The translations under genes and the position numbers were made by a program. Below are positions 28,396-36,735 of a stretch of 64,000 bases of DNA, in pieces (the first letter of the stretch is position 1; the number at the start of each line of letters is the position of its first letter). The notes under the pieces were generated by a model, which worked only from the letters and a program-made list of their open reading frames with translations, was not told the origin of the DNA and made no database searches. The DNA comes from Gaiellasilicea sp963705515 (GTDB taxonomy: Bacteria; Actinomycetota; Thermoleophilia; Gaiellales; Gaiellaceae), in assembly GCA_963705515.1 (NCBI GenBank), contig CAVPJV010000009.1, positions 434,001 through 498,000 on the forward strand, written 5' to 3'.

Positions 28396-29732
28396 AGCCC
28401 GCCGATCGTGTAGACCACCATCAGCCCCAGCATCGCGTACTGGGAGCGGAGTGCGTCCCGCGCCGGCAGGATCGTGACCGCGCGGTCGTGCGCGACCATG
28501 AGGCCCGCAACGTGGCCGGCGACGAGCGCGCCGACCTGCACGTACCAGACGATGTTCGGCGGCAGGGGCGCGATGTTCGGCGAGTACGTCACCGTCCCGA
28601 AGAGATCCCACCCGAACCCGAACGGGTCGGACGCCAGCGAGAAGATGTACTGGCCGGTGATGATGAACGCCGTGAAGTAGTGCGCGACGGCGTAGACGAG
28701 CGCGATCGGCACGAGGCTCTGCAGGAACTCGGGCGCGAGCGGACGCTCGGTCTCCACCATCGCTTCGGCGATCCGCGTCGCGCCGAGATAGGCGAGTGCG
28801 ACCAGGAGGATGCAGCCGACCAGGCCGGCGATCGCCATTCCGGTCGAGAGGAGCTCCGCCGTTCTCGGCGCGTCGACGATGTACGGCCCCTCGAGGTCGG
28901 CGCGGAGGTTCTGCCAGAACGACGCCCGGCTGAGCCCGTCGAACCCGACCGAGCCGAGCATGACGGCGACGAACGCGAGCATCCCGGGTGTCCGCTCGGC
29001 GCCGGCGAGCCCCGAGAACGGCACCCGTAGGACGAGCCTACCCTCGTGCTCGCCGAACGGCGCGATCCGGGAGAGCAGCCCGAAGTAGCCGGTAAACCCG
29101 TTCCCGTGGTCATCCCACATCCGTCGGCCGAAGGCGGCCATTCCGAACCACATCGCGTAGCTGTACAGCGCGACCGCGAGTGCGAGCGCGCGCGGGCTCG
29201 CCGGCTCGGCGTAGGTGAGCTCGAGCGCCGCGAACAGGGCGAGAGCGACCGCGCCGGGCCAGACGCCGAGCCGCCGCGGGTAGTCGAGCGGCGGCGTCCA
29301 ATCCTGGCCGAGCCGGCGCCAGAGCCACGCGACGCCGTCGGCGATCGCGAGCCACGGGTTCAGCACCCGCCAGACGTTGCCGAACACCACCTGCAGGGGC
29401 ACGAGCCCGAGCCAGAACACGATGTAGATGAACGTCGGGGCGAGATTCTGGGCCGAGGTCGGCTCGCCGATCAGAGCGGTCAGGAAGACGAGCGCGAGCA
29501 GACCGACGGAGAGGGAGCCGGCGACGACGCGAAGCGCTGTCGATCGGAGCACTCGCTCCAGCCCGAGCGGGAGCGGCCGCCCCGCCGCACGACGGTCGAA
29601 CTGCGGCTCCTTCCAGAGCGCGCCGAGCGCGAGGAACGAGAAGACGAGGACGATGGCCGCGGCCCAGAAGAAGAGCCACTCGGGCACCGGCAGGTCCTTG
29701 ACGCCGGTGATCCCGTGGGCGAGCAGGCTCAG
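28374..29732 (-). CDS. Large polytopic membrane protein (fenitrothion-hydrolase-like family)
   Basis: About 452 residues with roughly 12 hydrophobic helices and conserved-looking WDDHGNGF, HYFTAFIITGQYIF and SDPFGFGWDLFGT segments. From memory it resembles actinobacterial proteins annotated after the membrane hydrolase FedB, but true function is unknown. Homologues start with an AHGI.G..DLPVP segment, which here is read only if translation starts at CTG 29732, overlapping the cupredoxin stop as CTGA. The alternative GTG is at 29687. It forms a module with the cupredoxin-like protein upstream and the small membrane protein downstream. Confidence 0.75.
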   Translation of the reverse strand: MSLLAHGITGVKDLPVPEWLFFWAAAIVLVFSFLALGALWKEPQFDRRAAGRPLPLGLERVLRSTALRVVAGSLSVGLLALVFLTALIGEPTSAQNLAPTFIYIVFWLGLVPLQVVFGNVWRVLNPWLAIADGVAWLWRRLGQDWTPPLDYPRRLGVWPGAVALALFAALELTYAEPASPRALALAVALYSYAMWFGMAAFGRRMWDDHGNGFTGYFGLLSRIAPFGEHEGRLVLRVPFSGLAGAERTPGMLAFVAVMLGSVGFDGLSRASFWQNLRADLEGPYIVDAPRTAELLSTGMAIAGLVGCILLVALAYLGATRIAEAMVETERPLAPEFLQSLVPIALVYAVAHYFTAFIITGQYIFSLASDPFGFGWDLFGTVTYSPNIAPLPPNIVWYVQVGALVAGHVAGLMVAHDRAVTILPARDALRSQYAMLGLMVVYTIGGLWLLSRG

Positions 29733-30217
29733 GGGCGAACCTCGAGCTCGGCGATCTGAACGGCGGTGTCCTCGAGCTCGATCTCGAACCGGCCGGGTGC
29801 ATCGGCCGTGAAGCGAATCGTCGCGGGCGCGCCCGGTGCGACGTCCGCCATCAGGTCGTACCCGTGCACGTGCACCTCGTCGGCCACGTCCGAGGTGACG
29901 GTGAGGACCACGGCACTGCCCCGATCCACGGACTCGCGAACGATCCCACCCTCGGGCTGGCCACCGACGACGACGACGTCTACCTGCACGGGCGCGGGCG
30001 CTGCCTCGGTGGTCGTCGCCGGCGGCGCCTCGGTCGTCGCGGGAGGCGCCTCGGTCGTCGCGGGAGGCGCCTCGGTCGTGGTCGGCGCCGTCGTCGTCAC
30101 GGCGGTCGTCGTCGACGCGGCCTCGTTGTCGTCACCGGGACGGAGCGCGAAGTAGAGGCTGATGAGCAGGCCGAGCGCGGCGGCGATGAGCGCGACCTTG
30201 CGGAACTCCGGGTTCAT
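29729..30217 (-). CDS. Membrane-anchored cupredoxin-like protein
   Basis: 162 residues. One N-terminal membrane helix (about 8-24) is followed by a Thr/Pro/Ala/Glu linker containing APPATTE repeats, then a ~95-residue beta domain with VTSDVADEVHVHGYDL and a final PGRFEIELEDT strand pair. That is the layout of cupredoxin-like domains. His residues (HVHG) could bind copper, but the usual Cys ligand is absent, so it may be a metal-free or different-metal variant. The ATG at 30217 is used. It is translationally coupled to the large membrane protein downstream. Confidence 0.75.
   Translation of the reverse strand: MNPEFRKVALIAAALGLLISLYFALRPGDDNEAASTTTAVTTTAPTTTEAPPATTEAPPATTEAPPATTTEAAPAPVQVDVVVVGGQPEGGIVRESVDRGSAVVLTVTSDVADEVHVHGYDLMADVAPGAPATIRFTADAPGRFEIELEDTAVQIAELEVRP
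30024..30086 (-). repeat. 21-bp tandem repeat encoding APPATTE linker units
   Basis: Three head-to-tail copies of a 21-bp unit beginning GGCGCCTCGGTCGTCGCGGG; the first two are identical and the third diverges at its end. The unit keeps frame and lengthens the cupredoxin linker by seven residues per copy, so copy number may vary between strains. Confidence 0.8.
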
Positions 30218-30227
30218 GGCGGGGAGG

Positions 30228-31706
30228 CTACTGGAGCTTCGCGCGCACGAGCTCACTGACCGCGCGCGCGTTCGCCTTGCCGCCTGTCTCCTTCATCACC
30301 TGGCCGACGAAGAAGCCGAGCAGGCCCTCCTTGCCGCCCTTGTAGGCGGCGACCTGGCCGGGATTCGCCTCGAGGATCCGCGTCACGATCGGCTCCAGCT
30401 CGGCCGTGTCGGACACGGCTTCCTGCGCCAGATACGTGTCCGCCGAGAACCCCGGCGTCGCCACCCGCTCGAGCGCCTCGTCGAGCGCGGCGCGCGGGAT
30501 CCGGTCGCGCGCCTCGACGAGCTTCGCCAGCTCCGCGGGATCGACCGCGTCGCCGTCGACGCCCGCGAGGCGGTTCGCAATCAGGTTCGCGGCCGCGAGC
30601 CCCTCGGCGCCGGCCGCCACCGTCTCCTGCCAGAGGGCGTCGAGCCCCCCGGTCACGAGCACGACCGCACGGTCGAGATCGAGCTCGTTCTCGATCCGGC
30701 GGATCCGGCGTGCGGGGCTCTCGGGCACCTCTGCGCGCAGCTGCTCGACGACCTCCTGCGGCGGCTCGACCGGAACGAGATCGGGCTCGGGGAAGTAGCG
30801 GTAGTCGTCGGCTTCCTCCTTCGAGCGGCGGGCGGTCAGCGTGCCGCTGCCGGCATCGAAGTCGTAGGTCTCCTGGACGACCTCGCCCCCGCTCTCGTAG
30901 ACGGCGATCTGGCGCGCGACCTCCGCGTCGATCCCCTGGGCGACGAAGCGGAAGGAGTTCATGTTCTTCAGCTCACAGCGGGTGCGGAGCTCGGAGGATC
31001 CCTCCGGGCGGACGGAGACGTTTGCGTCGACGCGGAGCGTCCCCTTCTCCATCTCCGCATCCGAGATCCCGAGCTCGACGATCGTCTGGCGCAGCAGCTG
31101 CAGGAAGCGCCGCGCGTCCTCGGACGAGTGGATGTCCGGGCCGGTGACGATCTCGACGAGCGGGGTGCCGCCGCGGTTGAAGTCGACGAGCGAGTAGTCG
31201 GCGCCGCCGATCCGGCCGCTGCGCCCGCCGACGTGCGTCGTCTTCGCCGCATCCTCTTCGAGGTGTGCGCGGACGATCCCGATCTCGTGGTCGCCGTCCG
31301 CCGTCGGCACTAGCACCTTGCCGTTGATGCAAGACGGCAGATCGTATTGTGAGATCTGATAGCCCTTCGGCAGATCCGGGTAGAAGTAGTTCTTGCGCGC
31401 GAAGACCGCATGCGGGGCGATCTCGCAGTCGAGCGCCAGCCCGAGCTTGATCGTCCACTCGATCGCCCGCCGGTTCACGACCGGCAGCGCGCCGGGGAAG
31501 CCGAGGCAGACGGGACAGGTCTGCGTGTTCTCCCCGCCGCCGAAGCCGTTCGCGCAGCGGCAGAACATCTTCGTCCGCGTCTTCAGCTGGACGTGGATCT
31601 CGAGCCCGACGACGGGTTCCCAGTTTCCCGCTCCGGCGCCGGCGGAGCCGGTGCCTCCGCTCCTGCGCGGCTCCGTCGAGCCTACGCCGCGGCCGTGCGC
31701 GCTCAC
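30228..31706 (-). CDS. gatB: Asp/Glu-tRNA amidotransferase subunit B
   Basis: 492 residues. The GatB cradle domain shows VVGLEIHVQLKTRTKMFC, paired Cys motifs (FCRCANGF and CPVCLGFPG), GYQISQYDLP and GGTPLVEIVTGPD. A C-terminal helical and YqeY-like tail ends in GGKANARAVSELVRAKL. With GatA and GatC it converts Glu-tRNA-Gln or Asp-tRNA-Asn to the amide forms. GTG at 31706 overlaps the gatA stop (GTGA). About 25 extra residues precede the usual start of the family. Confidence 0.96.
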   Translation of the reverse strand: MSAHGRGVGSTEPRRSGGTGSAGAGAGNWEPVVGLEIHVQLKTRTKMFCRCANGFGGGENTQTCPVCLGFPGALPVVNRRAIEWTIKLGLALDCEIAPHAVFARKNYFYPDLPKGYQISQYDLPSCINGKVLVPTADGDHEIGIVRAHLEEDAAKTTHVGGRSGRIGGADYSLVDFNRGGTPLVEIVTGPDIHSSEDARRFLQLLRQTIVELGISDAEMEKGTLRVDANVSVRPEGSSELRTRCELKNMNSFRFVAQGIDAEVARQIAVYESGGEVVQETYDFDAGSGTLTARRSKEEADDYRYFPEPDLVPVEPPQEVVEQLRAEVPESPARRIRRIENELDLDRAVVLVTGGLDALWQETVAAGAEGLAAANLIANRLAGVDGDAVDPAELAKLVEARDRIPRAALDEALERVATPGFSADTYLAQEAVSDTAELEPIVTRILEANPGQVAAYKGGKEGLLGFFVGQVMKETGGKANARAVSELVRAKLQ

Positions 31707-33107
31707 CGCAGCCGCTCCGGGACGGGATCGAAGCCGAGCGCATTCTCGAGCGCATGCCCTGCCGTGAAGAGCGTGTTCTCGGAGAGTTGCGGCCCGATCA
31801 GCTGCAGCCCGACCGGAAGCCCGTCCGAGAGCCCGCACGGGACGTTCAGACCCGGCAGCCCGGCCATGCACGAGGGGATCGTGAGCAGGTCGGAGAGGTA
31901 CATCGCAAGCGGGTCGGCCGCCTTCTCGCCGAGCTTGAAGGCGACGGTCGGCGACGTCGGCGAGACGATCAGGTCGAAGCGCTCGAACGCGGCGGCATGC
32001 TCCTGCGCGATCAGCGTCCGCACCTTCTGGGCCTGGCCGTAGTACGCGTCGTAGTAGCCGGCCGAGAGGGCGTACGTGCCGAGCATGATCCGGCGCTTCG
32101 GCTCGTCGCCGAAGCCGGCGTCGCGCGTCCGCTCGACCATCTCGTAGTAGGTGTCCGCGTCGACACGGAGGCCGTAGCGGACGCCGTCGTAGCGGGCCAG
32201 GTTCGAGGAGGCCTCGGCCGGGGCGATCAGGTAGTAGCAGGCGAGTCCGTACTCGACCGAGCGCGGCAGCTCGCACTCCCCCACCTCGGCGCCGAGCTCG
32301 CGGGCCAGCTCGATCGCCTTCTGCACGGCGGCCGTCACGCCCGGCTCGATCCCCTCGGCCTCGTTCATCTCCTTCGGGACGCCGATCCGGAGCCCCTCCA
32401 GGCCCTCGGCCGTGGGGAGCTCGACGGCGGGGACGTCGACGGTCGTCGAGTCGGCCGTGTCCTTGCCGGCGATGATCGAGTAGAGGCGCGCACAGTCGCG
32501 GACGTTCTTCGCGACCGGGCCGATCTGGTCGAGGCTCGATGCGAACGCGACGACGCCGAAGCGGCTGACGGTGCCGTAGGTCGGGCGCAGGCCGACGTTG
32601 CCGCAGAGCGCCGACGGCTGCTTGATCGAGCCGCCCGTGTCCGAGCCGAGCCCCCAGGGTGCGAGCCCGGCCGTGACAGCGGCAGCGGTGCCGCCGCCCG
32701 AGCCGCCCGGGACGCGGTCGGGATCCCAGGGATTGTGGGTCGGGCCGTAGGCCGAGTTCTCGGTCGACGAGCCCATCGCGAATTCGTCGGTGTTCGTCTT
32801 GCCGATCACCGGCAGGCCGGCGGCGCGGCAGCGGGCCGCGACGGTCGCGTCGAACACCGGCACGTAGCCGGCGAGGATCTTCGAGCCGGCCGTCGTCTCG
32901 ACGCCCTTGGTCGAGATCACGTCCTTGAGCGCGATCGGGACGCCGTCGCCCTCCGCGCCCTCGACCGTCCGCAGGTAGCAATGCAGCTCGCCGTCCCGCT
33001 CGGCGACCGCGTCGAGGTACGCGCGATGGAGCTCGGCGCCGGAGACCTCCCTGCGCTCCAGCAGCCCGAGCGCCTCCTCGACGGTGAGTCGAGGGTGTCG
33101 AGGTCAT
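31703..33107 (-). CDS. gatA: Asp/Glu-tRNA amidotransferase subunit A, with a frame problem at its start
   Basis: About 467 residues of the amidase-signature family, which releases ammonia from glutamine for GatB. Seen are LTVEEALGLLERREVSGAEL, PIALKDVISTKGVETTAGS (catalytic Lys), PGGSGGGTAAAV, and GSDTGGSIKQPSALCG with the cis-Ser/Ser pair. The expected ATG at 33107 overlaps the gatC stop (ATGA) but is in the wrong frame. The GatA frame is joined only by a one-base shift within the first ~20 bp. The first in-frame standard start (GTG at 32920) would remove the catalytic Lys. Confidence 0.9.
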
Positions 33108-33388
33108 GCGGTCGGCGGCACCTTGAAGAGATCGCCCTCCCGCGCCGGCGCGTTGGCGAAGACGTCGTCCAGCGGCAGCGACGGCCGCGGCTCGTCCTCG
33201 GCCCAGGCGTTGACGAGCTCGAGCGGATGAGAGGTCGGCGGCACGTCGGCGAGATCGAGCTCGCTCACCTTCGAGACCGCCTCCAGGATCGCGCTCAGCT
33301 CACCGGTCAGGCGCTCGACCTCGTCGTCGGTCAGCTCGAGGCTCGCCAGCCTGGCGACGTGGAGCACTTCCTCGCGTGTGATTGCCAT
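33104..33388 (-). CDS. gatC: Asp/Glu-tRNA amidotransferase subunit C
   Basis: 94 residues with the GatC pattern: ITREEVLHVARLASLELTDDE, a helix containing LSAILEAVSKVSELD, then a proline-rich tail ending FKVPPTA. GatC stabilises the GatAB complex. The ATG at 33388 has a GGAAGGA ribosome site that abuts the T run of the csp terminator, so gatCAB expression may depend on read-through. The stop overlaps the out-of-frame gatA ATG. Confidence 0.95.
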   Translation of the reverse strand: MAITREEVLHVARLASLELTDDEVERLTGELSAILEAVSKVSELDLADVPPTSHPLELVNAWAEDEPRPSLPLDDVFANAPAREGDLFKVPPTA

Positions 33389-33402
33389 CGGCCCATCCTT
33401 CC

Positions 33403-33437
33403 AAAAGAGAAGCGGACCCCCTTTCGGAGGCCCGCTT
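33403..33437 (-). terminator. Intrinsic terminator between csp and gatC
   Basis: On the minus strand, AAGCGGGCCTCC and GGGGGTCCGCTT form a 12-bp stem (two G-T pairs) closed by a GAAA tetraloop, followed by CTCTTTT. It ends just 15 nt before the gatC start codon. Confidence 0.8.
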
Positions 33438-33460
33438 GAAGCTCGATTCCGAAGAAGGTC

Positions 33461-33661
33461 TTACGCGGCTGTGACGTTCGCCGCCTGGGCGCCCTTGGGC
33501 CCCTGGACGACTTCGAACTCCACGCGCTGACCTTCGGTCAGCGACTTGTAGCCGTCCATCGAGATCGCGGAAAAGTGCACGAAGACGTCCTCGCCACCCT
33601 CACGCTCGATGAACCCATACCCCTTCTCGTTCGAGAACCACTTAACGGTGCCCTGAGCCAA
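33461..33661 (-). CDS. csp: Cold-shock protein
   Basis: 66 residues, one cold-shock domain: GTVKWFSNEKGYGFI (RNP1-type) and EDVFVHFSAI (RNP2-type). It binds single-stranded RNA/DNA and melts mRNA structure. TTG at 33661 is chosen because an AGGAGG ribosome site lies 8 nt upstream and homologues start there; the longer frame to 33700 is not credible. It has its own terminator. Confidence 0.95.
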   Translation of the reverse strand: MAQGTVKWFSNEKGYGFIEREGGEDVFVHFSAISMDGYKSLTEGQRVEFEVVQGPKGAQAANVTAA

Positions 33662-33738
33662 CTGGACTTCCTCCTTGCGATGAAGCGACGGCCCGGGCAC
33701 CGAGCCGCCGACCTTGATAAAGCGCGCGAACCATAGCC

Positions 33739-34596
33739 TTATGCGGCTGGATGTGCAAGCTCCTTCGAGCGGTATCGCGCGGCGCGAACCGTGCTCCTGA
33801 GGAGCATGGCGATCGTCATCGGTCCGACGCCTCCGGGCACCGGCGTCAGCAGTCCGGCGCGCTCCACGACAGCCGGGTCGACGTCGCCGACGAGCCCGTC
33901 GTCCGTGCGGTTGATGCCGACGTCGACCACGGTCGCGCCCTCCTTGACGAACTCCGGCTTCACGATCCCCGGGACGCCGACGGCCGCGACGACCACGTCC
34001 GCACGCGAGATCTCGGCGGCCAGGTCACGGGTCCGGGAGTGGCAGATCGTCACGGTCGCATGCCGGTGCAGGAGGAGCAGCGCGACGGGCTTGCCGACGA
34101 TGTCGCTGCGGCCGATCACGACCGCCTTCGCGCCCTCGAGCTCGACGCGGTACTCGTCGAGGAGCGCCAGCACGCCGAGCGGCGTCCCCGGCACGTGCGC
34201 GGGCGTGCCGGCGAGCAACAGGCCGGCATTGAAGGGATGGAAGCCGTCGACGTCCTTGACCGGATCGACGGCGCGGATGATGCGGCCCTCGTCGATCTGG
34301 CCGGGCAGCGGCAGCTGGACGAGGATCCCGTCGATCTCGTCGTCGGCGTTCAGCTCCGCGACGAGGTCGAGGAGCTCGGCCTCGCTCGTCTCCTCCGGCA
34401 GGCGCAGGTCGCGGGCCGCGATCCCGACCTCGACCGTCGCCTTGTGCTTCATCCGGATGTAGACGTCCGAGGCAGGGTCGTCGCCGACGAGCACGGTCGC
34501 GAGACCGATCGGGCGCGGGAACGCGGCCACCTCGCCCGCGACCTCGGCGCGGATCCGCGCCGCGAGAGCCTTCCCGTCCATCAGCGTCGCCGTCAC
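33739..34596 (-). CDS. folD: Methylenetetrahydrofolate dehydrogenase/cyclohydrolase
   Basis: 285 residues, bifunctional one-carbon enzyme. Visible are YIRMKHKATVEVGI (catalytic Lys), DGILVQLPLPGQID, PVKDVDGFHPFN, the NADP-binding VVIGRSDIVGKPVALLLL, and PVPGGVGPMTIAML near the end. It uses the methylene-THF produced when serine is consumed. It is divergent from the HMG-CoA reductase gene with only 23 bp between starts. Confidence 0.96.
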   Translation of the reverse strand: MTATLMDGKALAARIRAEVAGEVAAFPRPIGLATVLVGDDPASDVYIRMKHKATVEVGIAARDLRLPEETSEAELLDLVAELNADDEIDGILVQLPLPGQIDEGRIIRAVDPVKDVDGFHPFNAGLLLAGTPAHVPGTPLGVLALLDEYRVELEGAKAVVIGRSDIVGKPVALLLLHRHATVTICHSRTRDLAAEISRADVVVAAVGVPGIVKPEFVKEGATVVDVGINRTDDGLVGDVDPAVVERAGLLTPVPGGVGPMTIAMLLRSTVRAARYRSKELAHPAA

Positions 34597-34619
34597 GGGC
34601 GCCAGAATAAGCTCTCCCG

Positions 34620-35828
34620 ATGGTCTTCCCCCGCAAGAACGACGCCGAATCGATCGGCGCGCGCCGCGAAGCGATCAGAAGCGTCGTCGGCGACCGGCCG
34701 CTCTCGCACGACGACGAGGCCTGGGTGCGGGCGCAGGAGTCGCACACCGGGGCGATGGTCATCCCGGTCTCCGTCGTCGGCCCGCTCGTCGTCGAGCTCG
34801 GGCAGTACGAGCTCGAGGAGCCGGCGGGGGCTCTCCGCGAGACGGGAAGGACGCAGGAGGAGATCCTCGTCCCACTCGCACACACGGAAGGGGGGCTCTC
34901 GGCCTCGATGTCGCGCGGGATGAAGGCAGCGGCGCTGTCCGGTGGCTTCCGAACATACGTGCTTCATGACAGAATGACCAGAGCGTCATGTTTTGTCTGC
35001 AATGACACCGCCGACGCTGTTCAACTTGCAAGGTGGCTGGAGGACTCGCTCGACGACCTCCGCGCGTTCCTCTCCGCCCTCGACGACCCCACGCTCTCGA
35101 AGCGGGCCAAGCTGCGCGAGGTGAAGACGCACGTCGTCGGGCCGATGTGCCACGTCCTCTGGGCCTGGACGACAGGGGACGCGTGTGGGCCGAACATGAT
35201 GACCCGCAACAGCTACGCCCTGAACATGGGTTACGTGCTGCAGCAGGCGCCGGTGAAGCCCGAGCGCGCGATCCTCGAGGCGAACATGGGCGGCGACAAG
35301 AAGCCGTCCTTCGAGTTCTTCCAGTCCGGTCACGGCAAGACGGTGCTCGCGGAGGCGATCCTCGACGCCGAGACGGTTCGGCGCGTGCTGCGCACGACCG
35401 TCGACGACCTGCTCGAGCTCTCCTGGGCCGGAACGCACGGCGCGGTCGCCTCCGGGATGCAGTCCGTCGCCTTCACCCCCGCGTCCGCGATCGCTGCGAT
35501 CTTCGCGTGCACGGGCCAGGACCTGGGCATGGTCGGGACGAGCTCGATGGCGCACGGCAGCGCCCACCGCACCGAGGACGGCGGGCTGCACGCGGCGATC
35601 CGCTTCCCGGGGCTCGAGGTCGGCACGGTCGGCGGCGGCACCACACTCCCGTACGCCCGCGACTGGCTCGCGCTGATGGATTGCGCCGGCGGCGGCAAGG
35701 TGCACCGGTTCGCGCAGATCGTCGCGGCGGCCGCGCTCGCGCTTGAGATCTCGGCCTCGTCGGCGATGGCGACTGCGGGCTCCGAGAACTTCTTCCAGGC
35801 GCACCATGAGCGCGGAGGTATGCGCTGA
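34620..35828 (+). CDS. Hydroxymethylglutaryl-CoA reductase
   Basis: 402 residues. HMG-CoA reductase makes mevalonate for isoprenoids. Visible are MVIPVSVVGPLVVELG, the catalytic Glu in AHTEGGLSASMSRGMKA, GDACGPNMMTRN (Asp), the Lys in GGDKKPSFEFF, and the nucleotide-binding VGTVGGGTTLPYAR. Codons 111-138 (34950-35033) are packed with codons rare in this genome (AGA, TTT, TGT, CTT, ACA) while still encoding conserved sequence. It is followed 20 bp later by the di-iron gene. Mevalonate-pathway genes are uncommon in actinobacteria. Confidence 0.92.
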   Translation: MVFPRKNDAESIGARREAIRSVVGDRPLSHDDEAWVRAQESHTGAMVIPVSVVGPLVVELGQYELEEPAGALRETGRTQEEILVPLAHTEGGLSASMSRGMKAAALSGGFRTYVLHDRMTRASCFVCNDTADAVQLARWLEDSLDDLRAFLSALDDPTLSKRAKLREVKTHVVGPMCHVLWAWTTGDACGPNMMTRNSYALNMGYVLQQAPVKPERAILEANMGGDKKPSFEFFQSGHGKTVLAEAILDAETVRRVLRTTVDDLLELSWAGTHGAVASGMQSVAFTPASAIAAIFACTGQDLGMVGTSSMAHGSAHRTEDGGLHAAIRFPGLEVGTVGGGTTLPYARDWLALMDCAGGGKVHRFAQIVAAAALALEISASSAMATAGSENFFQAHHERGGMR

Positions 35829-35848
35829 ACGGCGATAAGCTTCCTGGG

Positions 35849-36730
35849 ATGACGATCGAGCCCGCCGAGGAGCCGATCAACGCGGATCCGACGTACGCGC
35901 CGCTGATCGAGGCGGAGCGGCAGGCCGCGGATGACGCTGCCCGGGACGACAAGGGCCGCGGCGTCCTCCGCTTCTACGAGCTGGCCAAGAAGCAGGAGTG
36001 GCAGGTGCGCGACCTCCCCTGGGGCGAGGTGCCGCCGATCCCCGAGACGCGCGCCGGCGCATCGGCGGAGCGGAAGGAGCGGCGCCGCGCCGTCTGGCGG
36101 TCGGTGATCACGCAGCAGCTGCAGGCGGACCAGTTCGCGGTCGAGATGGCGGCGCAGCTCCTCAATCTCGCGCCGCACCCTGAGGCGAAGCTCTACTACT
36201 CGACGATGGTGCAGGACGAGGCCCGCCATACCGAGGCGTGGCTCAAGCTCGCGAACGATGCCGGCGGCGTCGCGGAGCGCGACCCCTACCTCGACGAGCT
36301 GGCGAAGGTCACGCTCGAGGCCGAGACGCTCGAGGAGAAGGTCTTCCAGATGCAGGTGTTCTTCGAGCGCCTGATCATCCCGCGCTTCCGCCTGATCGCG
36401 CGCTCGTCGCGCGGCACCGTGCTCGAGGACGTCTGCAACCGGCTCACGATCGACGACGGCATCCACCACAGCTCCGGCGTCGCGTACGAGCGCGTCCTGC
36501 TCGAAGGGGCGTCGAAGAAGACGAAGGACCGGCTTGTGAAGGCGGCGAACCGGCTGCTGCCGATCTTCGTCGAGCATGCGCTCTGGCGGCCGAAGGAGCG
36601 CGCGTGGATCGGGAACGTCATGCGCGAGACGGACATTCGCCGGCTGCAGGAAGACGTCCGGGACGGCATCCGGATGGCGTCGAGCCTCGGCCTCGACGTG
36701 TCCGACGTCGAGCTCCCGTTCGCGGCATAG
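35849..36730 (+). CDS. Ferritin-like di-iron protein (R2-like / AurF-like oxygenase)
   Basis: 293 residues, nearly all helical. Ligand-type motifs of the ferritin/ribonucleotide-reductase-like superfamily are ADQFAVEMAAQ, QDEARHTEAW (E..H), EKVFQMQVFFE and DDGIHHSSGVAYE. Members activate O2 for hydroxylation, N-oxygenation or radical generation. The substrate is unknown; its position between HMG-CoA reductase and a thioesterase hints at an isoprenoid or acyl-CoA-linked substrate. The ATG at 35849 follows a weak AAGCTTCCTGGG leader. Confidence 0.85.
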   Translation: MTIEPAEEPINADPTYAPLIEAERQAADDAARDDKGRGVLRFYELAKKQEWQVRDLPWGEVPPIPETRAGASAERKERRRAVWRSVITQQLQADQFAVEMAAQLLNLAPHPEAKLYYSTMVQDEARHTEAWLKLANDAGGVAERDPYLDELAKVTLEAETLEEKVFQMQVFFERLIIPRFRLIARSSRGTVLEDVCNRLTIDDGIHHSSGVAYERVLLEGASKKTKDRLVKAANRLLPIFVEHALWRPKERAWIGNVMRETDIRRLQEDVRDGIRMASSLGLDVSDVELPFAA

Positions 36731-36735
36731 ACCGG

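Noticed and set aside
30024..30086. Short tandem repeat, considered as CRISPR
   Set aside because: Units are contiguous with no spacers and encode an in-frame protein linker. No CRISPR array or cas gene is seen in the window.
34967..34992. CATGAC/GTCATG inverted repeat inside HMG-CoA reductase, considered as an operator
   Set aside because: It is inside coding sequence with a 14-base spacer and a single copy; noted only as part of the rare-codon patch.
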